NCBI GenBank assembly: GCA_900539625.1
Contig: UQCW01000032.1
Coordinates: 1 to 28,268, forward strand
Direction: 5' to 3'
DNA length: 28,268 nt
Source of the DNA: an uncultured Prevotella sp.
Lineage (GTDB): Bacteria; Bacteroidota; Bacteroidia; Bacteroidales; Bacteroidaceae
The translations under genes were made by a program, and so were the position numbers. Every line of letters begins with the position of its first letter. Positions within the stretch are counted from its first letter, which is position 1. The notes beneath the pieces were generated by a model that saw only the letters and a list, made by a program, of their open reading frames with translations, did not search any database and was not told the DNA's origin. This document shows positions 15,446-22,302 of the stretch, piece after piece.

Positions 15446-15471
15446 TGAATTATTTCTATATTTATGATTTC

Positions 15472-16176
15472 CTATGACTCCAAATAATATTCCACAGAGG
15501 TCACAACGCGCACGCGCTTGATATATGGAGTGTATTCGTCGCGATTGTCGATGGAGAAGAGTCCCTGCGATGCCTGCTTGATCTTGCCGAGTTCGCTCTC
15601 GGAGTCGGCGGCAAACTTGCGGGCGGCCTCGCGGGCATTCTTGGTGGCTTCTTCTATCATGGCAGGCTTGATTTTGTTAAGGCCGTTGAACTCATACTGC
15701 ACGTTTGTGCCATAGTCGCTGGCAGAGATGGCGATGCCTTGCTTGAGAAGTTCGCCAGTGCGGGTCATCAGGCTGCGGGCCTTTTCCACCTGGTCGGTGG
15801 AGACGGTGATGGTGAGCGTCACGTTGTAGCGTTCCTGGATACGTCCGGGATCGGCATAGCGGTCGGCTTTGAGGTCGACAATCTGCGGGGCAGAGGCGCT
15901 AACGTCTTCTTTTTTGATGCCGTTTTGCGTCAGGAAATTGGTGATGGTGCCCTTGGCCTGACCGATTTGCGCGTAGAGCGACTGCAAGTCGTTGCCCGTC
16001 ATCTTATAAGTGATGGGCCAGATGACGTGGTCGGCGTTGACTTCACGCTCGGAAAGTCCGCGAACAGACACAACGCGGTCGCGCTGCGAAAAGGCTTTGA
16101 AACCGCAATAAACAAAGAGGCCGGCCAATGCCAAGCCGACAGCCAAGATGGCTGCTTCAATGCGATAGTTCTTCAT
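15472..16176 (-). CDS. SIMPL domain (DUF541) protein
   Basis: A 234-residue protein anchored or exported by one N-terminal hydrophobic helix (about residues 7-28, AAILAVGLALAGLFVYCGFK). It is followed by a SIMPL/DUF541 domain, the fold of the periplasmic YggE/BP26 proteins. Family signs are VVSVRGLSEREVNADHVIWPI at the start of the domain, NFLTQNGIKKEDVSASAPQIVDL, NVTLTITVSTDQVEKARSL, and AREAARKFAADSESELGKIKQASQG near the C-terminus. Members form oligomeric rings linked to envelope or oxidative stress, without a known reaction. The ATG at 16176 lies just behind a -7 box match, so it probably has its own promoter. Confidence 0.9.
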   Translation of the reverse strand: MKNYRIEAAILAVGLALAGLFVYCGFKAFSQRDRVVSVRGLSEREVNADHVIWPITYKMTGNDLQSLYAQIGQAKGTITNFLTQNGIKKEDVSASAPQIVDLKADRYADPGRIQERYNVTLTITVSTDQVEKARSLMTRTGELLKQGIAISASDYGTNVQYEFNGLNKIKPAMIEEATKNAREAARKFAADSESELGKIKQASQGLFSIDNRDEYTPYIKRVRVVTSVEYYLES

Positions 16177-16201
16177 AACTGTAGTTTTTTAAAATCCTAA
16201 G

Positions 16202-16209
16202 CAAATATA
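16202..16209 (-). promoter_or_regulatory. -7 box for the SIMPL gene
   Basis: The minus strand reads TATATTTG, matching TAnnTTTG, 26 bases before the ATG. The expected leader is about 19 bases. No -33 TTTG is seen. Confidence 0.45.
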
Positions 16210-16278
16210 AGGAAAAAAGGCGGGCGCTCCGCCTCTATTCTGTTTTTATAACTACCACTGAGGAAATAATAACGATTC

Positions 16279-16851
16279 TTAGTAAATGGCAAGGCCGACG
16301 GCACCGCTCACTAAGAGAATGAGGATGGGGTTGGTCTTCCGGAAATGCGTGAAGCAGAAGGCGAACAAGAAGAGGGCGACGCTGACATAGAAAGTGGTGG
16401 GCGACTCGCTCACGGACCCGAAATTTTCTTTGTTCATCAACAGAATGGCGGCCGCGGCGATGAGACCGATGATGGTTGGGCGCAAGGCGGCGAAAATGTC
16501 TTTGACAACACGGGAGTCTTTGTGGGTCAAGAGATAGCGGCTGATGTAGATCATGAGAATGAAGGGGAGCCACATCACGGAAAGCGAGGCCAGGGTGGCG
16601 GCAAGCACGGCGGCCCATTCGGGATAGCCTTGGTTGAGGGCGGCCGTATAGCCGGCATAGGTGGCGGCATTGATGCCTATCGGACCAGGGGTTGACTGGC
16701 TGATGGCGACCATGTCGGTAAACTCGGCATTGGTGAGCCACTGATTTTTGATAACCACCTCGTTGTGTATCAAGGAGAGCATGGCGTAACCGCCGCCGAA
16801 ATTAAAGGTGCCAATTTTGGTGAACACCAGAAAGAGCTTGAGGAATAGCAT
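16279..16851 (-). CDS. Chromate transporter family protein, second half of a ChrA pair
   Basis: A 190-residue short-chain CHR-family membrane protein with about six helices. It keeps the CHR signatures FGGGYAMLSLIHNEVV (about 19-34) and VAISQSTPGPIGINAATYAGY, whose S/A-Q-x-TPGP motif is the family hallmark. Long ChrA proteins carry two CHR domains; here the domains are separate neighbouring genes, the usual arrangement in Bacteroidetes, and probably form a heterodimer. The name reflects chromate export in characterised relatives; the natural substrate is not evident. The start at 16851 lies 24 bases after the stop of the partner gene, so the two are surely co-transcribed. Confidence 0.92.
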   Translation of the reverse strand: MLFLKLFLVFTKIGTFNFGGGYAMLSLIHNEVVIKNQWLTNAEFTDMVAISQSTPGPIGINAATYAGYTAALNQGYPEWAAVLAATLASLSVMWLPFILMIYISRYLLTHKDSRVVKDIFAALRPTIIGLIAAAAILLMNKENFGSVSESPTTFYVSVALFLFAFCFTHFRKTNPILILLVSGAVGLAIY

Positions 16852-16875
16852 GGTTCGTATGATTTTGAGGAGGGA

Positions 16876-17415
16876 TTAGTCTTTGTTTTTCTTCACGTAT
16901 TGGCCATAGAGACGACCGGCGACAGCGGCGGCAATGATAATCCATATCGGCGACACGCCGACAAGGGAGATCAGGGCGCAAGAAACAATGGGAATCCAGA
17001 AGTTATAGCGATTGATGTTGGCGGTTTTTGCCATCTTGAAGCAGGGCACGGCGATGAGCGCCACCACGGCGGGACGCACGCCTTGAAAAAACCGCGCAAC
17101 GTAGGGGTTGTCTTTAAACGTGTGGAAGAAGGCGGCAATGAGGATGATGCAAATGATGGAGGGCAAGGCAATGCCCAAAGCGCCGACGATGCCGCCCCAT
17201 GTGCCGCGCAACTTATAGCCGATGTGGCTGGCCATGTCGATACTGAAGATGCCTGGCGTGGCCTGTGCCACAACCATGATGTCCATGAACTCTTGGCGCT
17301 CGAGCCAGTGGTTTTTATCAACAAATTCCTGTTCCATAATGGGAATCATGGCGTAGCCGCCGCCAAGCGTGAAGAACCCGACTTTGTTGCAGGTGATGAA
17401 AAATTTTGTGAGCAT
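16876..17415 (-). CDS. Chromate transporter family protein, first half of a ChrA pair
   Basis: A 179-residue short-chain CHR-family protein, homologous to and paired with the next gene. It contains LGGGYAMIPIMEQEFV (about 17-32) and VVAQATPGIFSIDMASHIGY, the first-domain version of the CHR motif, then hydrophobic segments ending in a basic tail (QYVKKNKD). It is first in the two-gene unit. Its upstream region is the C3 repeat, whose terminus provides the only recognisable -7 box. Confidence 0.92.
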   Translation of the reverse strand: MLTKFFITCNKVGFFTLGGGYAMIPIMEQEFVDKNHWLERQEFMDIMVVAQATPGIFSIDMASHIGYKLRGTWGGIVGALGIALPSIICIILIAAFFHTFKDNPYVARFFQGVRPAVVALIAVPCFKMAKTANINRYNFWIPIVSCALISLVGVSPIWIIIAAAVAGRLYGQYVKKNKD

Positions 17416-17425
17416 ATTATATATA

Positions 17426-17611
17426 TAAGTAGGTGTTCAAAATTATTTTATACTATCAGCAGGTGCTATTTTCACATTGAAAGCACGTTCTCGGGCGCAT
17501 CTATTTCCTTCGTTCTCAGTCACATATCCCGCTATGTTCCTTCGCACGAAGAAAATAGCTGCATCCCGATAACGCACTTTCAATGTAAAAATAATTTCGA
17601 ACACCTACTTA
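17426..17611. repeat. Type C long-hairpin element, copy C3
   Basis: A 186-base near-perfect palindrome with TAAGTAGGTGTTC termini. The left arm, from CATTGAAAGCACGTTC through GCATCTATTTCCTTCG, pairs with the right arm that starts CGAAGAAAATAGCTGC. These arm sequences are unrelated to those of C1 or C2. The tip at 17516-17540 again starts TCAGTCAC and keeps CCCGCTATG. No target duplication is seen. It lies immediately upstream of the chromate transporter pair. Confidence 0.8.
17438..17445 (-). promoter_or_regulatory. -7 box in the C3 terminus facing the chromate transporter genes
   Basis: The minus strand reads TAATTTTG (TAnnTTTG), 22 bases before the ATG at 17415. The box lies inside the inverted terminus of the repeat. 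No -33 match is seen. Confidence 0.4.
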
Positions 17612-17653
17612 GGTAAGGAGGTTGCTGTATGTCGATGGACTGTTTATTTATTC

Positions 17654-17715
17654 GGGTCAGTTGATTTTTATCTGGTGGGCTGCACATAAGTAGTATGCAA
17701 CCCACTTACTGACCC
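17654..17715. other. Two-stem structured hairpin, possible small RNA or small palindromic element
   Basis: The outer stem GGGTCAGT/ACTGACCC (17654-17661 with 17708-17715) encloses an inner stem GTGGGCTGCA/TGCAACCCAC (17675-17684 with 17696-17705), with one mismatched position and an asymmetric internal loop. It lies between C3 and the tRNA terminator, with no coding potential. No promoter or T-tract was identified. Confidence 0.5.
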
Positions 17716-17764
17716 ATTCTAAGGGGTGTTTCAAGCGATTGGCAACGCCGCAGCGCCCGAAACC

Positions 17765-17803
17765 AGAAAAGGCTTCGCATCATTGAGATGTGAAGCCTTT
17801 TCT
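17765..17803 (-). terminator. Intrinsic terminator of the tRNA-Gln transcript
   Basis: The arms AGAAAAGGCTTCGCATC (17765-17781) and GATGTGAAGCCTTTTCT (17787-17803) pair with one mismatch around a 5-base loop. The structure starts 4 bases past the tRNA 3' end. Confidence 0.8.
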
Positions 17804-17807
17804 GATG

Positions 17808-17878
17808 TTGTTCCACTCCGATTCGAACGGGGACTGAGAGAACCAAAAACTCTAGTGCTGCCATTACACCATGGAACA
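17808..17878 (-). tRNA. tRNA-Gln (anticodon UUG)
   Basis: Folded by eye on the minus strand. The acceptor TGTTCCA/TGGAACA is a perfect 7-bp stem, and the D-stem is GTGT/GCAC. The anticodon loop TTTTGGT gives anticodon TTG (decodes CAA), and the T-loop is TTCGAAT. The discriminator base is A and CCA is not encoded. Two flaws: a T-T opposition closing the anticodon stem and a C-A opposition in the T-stem (CCCCG/CGGAG). It has a strong promoter and terminator of its own. Confidence 0.9.
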
Positions 17879-17908
17879 ATCATTATGCGCTATCGTTAGA
17901 TAACGGTG

Positions 17909-17940
17909 CAAAGTTACAAATTTTGTTTTACACGACCAAA
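17909..17940 (-). promoter_or_regulatory. Consensus promoter of tRNA-Gln
   Basis: On the minus strand, TTTG (17937-17940), 20 bases, then TAACTTTG (17909-17916). Both boxes fit the Bacteroidetes primary sigma consensus. The predicted start is near 17902, about 24 bases before the mature tRNA. Confidence 0.8.
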
Positions 17941-17999
17941 TCTATTTTTTATTTTTTACGCTCCGGCCGCAAGAGAGGCCAGCCTGAAAGCGCGTCAAA

Positions 18000-20207
18000 C
18001 TATTCCGCCGTGAGTTCAAACACGCGGCTGGCATATTCGCCTCCGAGATTCATTTTCAATCCGGCTTCCATGAGCACGCGGCCGGAAACGACCTGGCCGG
18101 TAAGGTAGCCCATGCCATTGTCCACGCGGTTGATTTCCTTGAAGCGATAGTTCTTCTCGGGGTCAAGGCCAGCCAAGTAGATGCGCGTCGTGTTGTGGCC
18201 TTCCATGTGCCGCACCTTATAGGCGTAGAACACGGCTTTGTTCTTATCGGGCGACACCATCATCCAAGAGGCCAGGTTCTTCTCGTGGTCGTAAGGCGAC
18301 TCGAGGCGATAGAGATTACCTTGCTGAATGACAGGGCGAAGGCGCTTGTAGTCGGCAACGGCTTGTTTGGCAAAGGCACGCTCGCTTTCAGTAAAGTCTG
18401 AGGGCTTCATCTCAATGCCAAGACGGCCGGCCATCGCTACGTCGAAACGGTATTTAAGCGGAATGACACGCCCGGTCTGATGATTGGGCGAGGCGCTCAC
18501 ATGGCAGGCCATAGCGAAAGTGGGATAGAAATAGGAGGTGCCGTATTGGATGTAGATGCGCTGGAGCGCGTCGGTGTTATCGCTGGTCCAGAACTCGTCG
18601 AAATAGGGCATCACACCGTAGTTGGTGCGACCGCCACCGCCGCCACAAGCCTGCATGACGAGATTGGGATATTTGGCTCGCACGCGCTCCAAAACCTTGC
18701 GCAATCCCATGTGATAGTCGATATAGATTTGCGACTGACGGTCGCGCGGAAGGTACGTCGAACCGTAGTTGGCGAGCTTGCAATTGGCATCCCATTTGAT
18801 ATAGGCGATTTCGGGATTCTCCGTCATTAGGCGGTCGACGATGTCAAACATGAAGTCCTGCACCTTGGGGTTACAGAGGTCGAGCACGGCCTGCGTACCG
18901 CCACGGCCTAACTTGGGTTCGCGTCCAGTGTTCTGCAAGAACCAGTCAGGATGTTTCTCATAAAGTTCGCTGGCCTTCCAATTGCCCATCTCTGGCTCAA
19001 TCCAGATGCCAAACTTGATGCCGTTTTCCTTTGCCGCTTCAATCAAGGGCTTCAATCCTCCGGGCAGTTTACGGGCGTCGATGTCCCAGTCGCCGAGGGC
19101 TGCATTATCGCGGTCGCGGTTGAATTTCTTACTGGCAAACCAGCCGTCGTCCATCACGAAGAGCTCGCCGCCAATATCGGCTGCGCCTTTCATGAGTTTC
19201 AACATCTTCTCTTCATTCACGGCCAAATATACGCCCTCCCAACTGTTGAGCAAGACGTCACGCAAAGCCGTGCCGTTGTGTACCTTGAAATGGCGGGCCC
19301 AATCATGAAGATTACGGCTCACGCCGCCACGGCCATCGGCACTATAAGTGAAAGCCAATTCGGGCGTACGGAAAGACGCACCAGGCTTCAGATAATAAGG
19401 CAGTGCGTCATCAATGCCTGCCATAAGCCGGTGTTCGTCGGGACGCTTCGGGTCTGACGCCAGCGAAAGGAGGTATTTCCCGCTCCAACAAAGGGCAGCG
19501 CCGATGGTGCGTCCCGCATTCTCGCGCGAACGTCCGTCAAGAGAAATCATCAGTTCGCCATGAGCTTCGTGGCCATTTCTCACGCCATCAAACGGAGTAA
19601 CGGTGAGGCCAGCATGCGTCAGTTTCGTTTCATTGACATTCATCTCGTTGGCCCATTCGCCATAAAAGGTGGTAACCCAAACATCGGGACCCGTAACGGG
19701 CAGCTGGGCCGAGGCATATTTCAAGAGCATCACGTCTTTCTTTTCCTGATGGCGAATTTCTGTCCACGCCTCTATCACGTCGGAGGCCTCGTAGGTGCGA
19801 TAACAAAGAGCAACGAAGAAAGGCTGCACCTTATCCTTCGTTTCAATCGTCACCAATTCCCCACCCTCAGCCTGCTCACGGCTCACTTTCTGCACTTGCA
19901 AATCGAGCGCAATCTGTCCGTCGGCATGCTGAACGGTCAATGCAGGGAAACCATCGGTCGTGCCGTTGAACGTGCGGTATGCCACATCGTTGAGCGCTCC
20001 GTTTGTCCACCACACTTCACTCCCCTGCCGCTCATTGAGCTTTGCGCCATAATAGGCCACACGGGGCGCCTCGCCGGGCTTGGCGAGCAGCAATAAGGTT
20101 GTATTCTTTGTTGAGATAAACACGTCCTGCCCTGGATAGTCCTTCGCCCACAAGAGCATCGGGCAAAGCAGGAGCAACAAAGTCGCAATTCTTGTTTTCA
20201 TACTCAT
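18000..20207 (-). CDS. Secreted GH36 alpha-galactosidase
   Basis: A 735-residue GH36 enzyme, expected to remove terminal alpha-1,6-galactose from raffinose-family sugars or galactomannan. A signal peptide is present (MSMKTRIATLLLLLCPMLLW, cleavage after AKA-type WA-K), so it acts in the periplasm or outside. After an N-terminal beta-sandwich, the barrel carries VMDDGW (about D353/D354), WIEPEM (about 402-407), the nucleophile in YIKWDANC (about D473), the glycine-rich QACGGGGGRTNYG, and the acid/base in FWTSDNTDA (about D543). The 70-residue spacing between the catalytic pair fits GH36. The start could be either of the ATGs at 20207 or 20201. No SusCD genes or regulator are adjacent. A minimal type C remnant lies 36 bases upstream. 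Confidence 0.93.
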   Translation of the reverse strand: MSMKTRIATLLLLLCPMLLWAKDYPGQDVFISTKNTTLLLLAKPGEAPRVAYYGAKLNERQGSEVWWTNGALNDVAYRTFNGTTDGFPALTVQHADGQIALDLQVQKVSREQAEGGELVTIETKDKVQPFFVALCYRTYEASDVIEAWTEIRHQEKKDVMLLKYASAQLPVTGPDVWVTTFYGEWANEMNVNETKLTHAGLTVTPFDGVRNGHEAHGELMISLDGRSRENAGRTIGAALCWSGKYLLSLASDPKRPDEHRLMAGIDDALPYYLKPGASFRTPELAFTYSADGRGGVSRNLHDWARHFKVHNGTALRDVLLNSWEGVYLAVNEEKMLKLMKGAADIGGELFVMDDGWFASKKFNRDRDNAALGDWDIDARKLPGGLKPLIEAAKENGIKFGIWIEPEMGNWKASELYEKHPDWFLQNTGREPKLGRGGTQAVLDLCNPKVQDFMFDIVDRLMTENPEIAYIKWDANCKLANYGSTYLPRDRQSQIYIDYHMGLRKVLERVRAKYPNLVMQACGGGGGRTNYGVMPYFDEFWTSDNTDALQRIYIQYGTSYFYPTFAMACHVSASPNHQTGRVIPLKYRFDVAMAGRLGIEMKPSDFTESERAFAKQAVADYKRLRPVIQQGNLYRLESPYDHEKNLASWMMVSPDKNKAVFYAYKVRHMEGHNTTRIYLAGLDPEKNYRFKEINRVDNGMGYLTGQVVSGRVLMEAGLKMNLGGEYASRVFELTAE

Positions 20208-20242
20208 GGATTATTAGATTTCAAAGCATTGCTGATTATATA

Positions 20243-20278
20243 TAAGTAGGTGCTCTAAATCATTCTGACACCTATTTA
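20243..20278. repeat. Minimal type C remnant
   Basis: TAAGTAGGTGCTCTAAAT followed by ATTCTGACACCTATTTA forms an imperfect palindrome made only of type C termini, with the 150-base centre missing. The preceding ATATA is shared with the C3 left edge. It lies between the RNase HII stop and the GH36 start. Confidence 0.6.
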
Positions 20279-20285
20279 GAAATGC

Positions 20286-20903
20286 CTATTGGGGAATAGG
20301 GTCAAACAATGTCGGCTCGTCATCAATCAGATGAAACGAGCGACGGTGGTAAGGCGAAAGTCCGTGTTCGAGGATGCCTTTCCGATGTTCTTTGGTTGGA
20401 TAACCCGCATTATGGTCCCAACCGTAGAAGGGATATTCCTCGTGAAGGGCGTGCATATAATCGTCACGATAGGTCTTGGCCAAGATACTGGCCGCCGCGA
20501 TACTCAAATAACGCGCATCTCCCTTCACGATGGTTGTATGGGGAATATCGCGATAGGGCTTGAAACGATTACCGTCGACTATCACATATCCGGGACGCAC
20601 TTTGAGCGCATCAAGCGCACGGTGCATCGCCAGGATTGAGGCGTTGAGGATATTGATTTTGTCTATCTCCTCAGCAGTGACGATTCCGACAGCCCAGGCC
20701 ACGGCATCGCGCTCGATGTCGGCCCGCAGCGCATAGCGGCGGCGTGCCGTGAGTTGCTTACTATCATTGAGCAACGGATGTTCATAATCAGCCGGAAGAA
20801 TGACGGCAGCCGCATAGACACTGCCTGCCAGACAGCCGCGCCCCGCTTCGTCACACCCCGCCTCCACAAGTCCGTCTTGATTGTATAAGGATGACAACGG
20901 CAT
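20286..20903 (-). CDS. rnhB: Ribonuclease HII
   Basis: A 205-residue type 2 RNase H that removes ribonucleotides misincorporated in DNA and degrades RNA in RNA-DNA hybrids. The catalytic DEAGRG motif is at about residues 18-23. It is followed by LLNDSKQL, the VIVDGN aspartate (about 109) and KGDARYLSIAAASILAKTYRDDYM with the remaining metal ligand. GYPTKEHRKGILEHGLSPYHRRSF is the conserved substrate-binding C-terminal part. Length and start (ATG at 20903) are normal. It lies 55 bases downstream of sufS on the same strand and may be at the end of that transcript. Confidence 0.97.
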   Translation of the reverse strand: MPLSSLYNQDGLVEAGCDEAGRGCLAGSVYAAAVILPADYEHPLLNDSKQLTARRRYALRADIERDAVAWAVGIVTAEEIDKINILNASILAMHRALDALKVRPGYVIVDGNRFKPYRDIPHTTIVKGDARYLSIAAASILAKTYRDDYMHALHEEYPFYGWDHNAGYPTKEHRKGILEHGLSPYHRRSFHLIDDEPTLFDPIPQ

Positions 20904-20958
20904 AGACTGAATACTGTTGATGTGTTCTAACTGTCAATGGAAGTTCTTGGCAAGAGAC

Positions 20959-22176
20959 TTAAAACATCTTGCTGACGCGCTCAATGCCTTCTGCCAATTT
21001 GTCGATTTCGTCCATCGTGTTATAAAGGGCGAAAGAAGCGCGAGCCATACCCTCCACGCCGCAACGTTGCATCAGTGGCTGGGCACAATGGTGGCCCGTG
21101 CGGATGGCGATGCCGAGGCGGTCGAGAAGCGTGCCGAGGTCGAGCGGATGAATATTGCCGACATTAAAGGCCACTACGGCGTCTTTGTCTGGCGTCGTGC
21201 CGTAAAGGTGCATATCTTTAATGGCCCCGAGACGCTCCATGGCATATTGTGTCAGACGACACTCGTGGGCTGCGATTTCGTCCATTCCGAGCGCCTCGAC
21301 ATAATCAATGGCGGCCGCCAAGGCGTGCGTTCCGACGTAATCTGGCGTACCAGCTTCGAATTTGTAGGGCAGACGCTCGTACGTTGTATGTTCAAACGTG
21401 ACGCGGGCGATCATCTCTCCGCCACCTTGATAAGGCGGCATCTTCTCCAAGAGACTTTCCCTTCCGTAGAGCACGCCGATGCCTGTCGGCCCGTATATTT
21501 TGTGACCGCTGAAGGTGAGGAAGTCACAATCAAGGTCCTGAACATCTACTTTGAAATGGGGGATGCTCTGCGCACCATCAACCAGCATATAGGCGCCATG
21601 TGCATGCGCCATAGCCGCCATCTGTTTCACGGGATTCACCGTTCCGAGCACATTGCTCACGTGGGCAACACAAACCAAGCGCGTGCGTTCGCTGAAAAGG
21701 CGTTCGTAGGCTTCAAGGTCGAGGCGTCCGCTGTCGTCCATCGGAATCACGCGGATAACGATTCCCTTGCGTTCTCTCAGAAGTTGCCAAGGAACGATGT
21801 CGCTATGATGCTCCATGACGGAGACAATCACTTCGTCACCTTCCTTGAGAAAGGCTTCTCCGAAACTGCTGGCAACGAGGTTAAGACTCTCTGTGGTGCC
21901 TCGCGTGAAGAGCACTTCTGCCGTGGAGCGGGCATTGATGAACTGCCGCACGCGCTCTCGTGCCGCCTCGTGCAGGTCGGTGGCCTTTTGCGAGAGGAAA
22001 TGCACTCCGCGATGCACATTGGCGTTGGTGGAATAGTATTCGTTGGAAATGGCCTCAACCACGCTGCGCGGCTTTTGCGTCGTGGCAGCGTTGTCGAGGT
22101 AAACGAGTGGACGGCCATAGACGTCCCTTTGCAGAATGGGGAAGTCCTGACGTATATCTTCTACGTTGTATGACAT
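20959..22176 (-). CDS. sufS: Cysteine desulfurase SufS
   Basis: A 405-residue class V PLP enzyme that takes sulfur from cysteine and delivers it as persulfide to the SUF Fe-S scaffold. The PLP lysine is in FSGHKIYGPTG (K226) and the active-site cysteine in RTGHHCAQPLM (C364), at the same numbers as E. coli SufS. YLDNAATTQKP, NVHRGVHFLS and GAQSIPHFKVDV are also typical. The ATG at 22176 gives MSYNVEDIRQDFP, a normal start. It is third in the order sufC-sufD-sufS, separated from sufD by 126 bases that hold a repeat remnant. No sufE or sufU is adjacent. Confidence 0.97.
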   Translation of the reverse strand: MSYNVEDIRQDFPILQRDVYGRPLVYLDNAATTQKPRSVVEAISNEYYSTNANVHRGVHFLSQKATDLHEAARERVRQFINARSTAEVLFTRGTTESLNLVASSFGEAFLKEGDEVIVSVMEHHSDIVPWQLLRERKGIVIRVIPMDDSGRLDLEAYERLFSERTRLVCVAHVSNVLGTVNPVKQMAAMAHAHGAYMLVDGAQSIPHFKVDVQDLDCDFLTFSGHKIYGPTGIGVLYGRESLLEKMPPYQGGGEMIARVTFEHTTYERLPYKFEAGTPDYVGTHALAAAIDYVEALGMDEIAAHECRLTQYAMERLGAIKDMHLYGTTPDKDAVVAFNVGNIHPLDLGTLLDRLGIAIRTGHHCAQPLMQRCGVEGMARASFALYNTMDEIDKLAEGIERVSKMF

Positions 22177-22204
22177 GGTCTTCTATCTTTTAATCTGACT
22201 TACT

Positions 22205-22300
22205 TCAATAACGGCAAAAACAAAAAGACAGGGCATAAGAATATAACTCCAACCTCTCACATTTGTTTATGCTCTTTTTTAAGTAGGACTACTTACCATT
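22205..22300. repeat. Degenerate type C2-like remnant between sufD and sufS
   Basis: The block around 22213-22250 (GGCAAAAA..., AAGACAGGGCATAAGAA, TAACTCC) matches the reverse complement of the left arm of C2 (about 8408-8442). It ends with TTTTTTAAGTAGG and an ACCATTACTTA half-site (from 22297), as at other element edges. The matching arm and the conserved tip are absent, so it is a fragment. It fills most of the sufD-sufS gap. Confidence 0.55.
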
Positions 22301-22302
22301 AC

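Noticed and set aside
17930..17985. Terminator after the GH36 gene
   Set aside because: A short GGCC stem is present, but the run of T lies on the plus strand, so it would be A-rich for the minus-strand gene.
20917..22173. 418-codon plus-strand open frame
   Set aside because: It covers sufS exactly on the opposite strand. SufS has the PLP lysine and active cysteine, so the antisense frame is not a gene.
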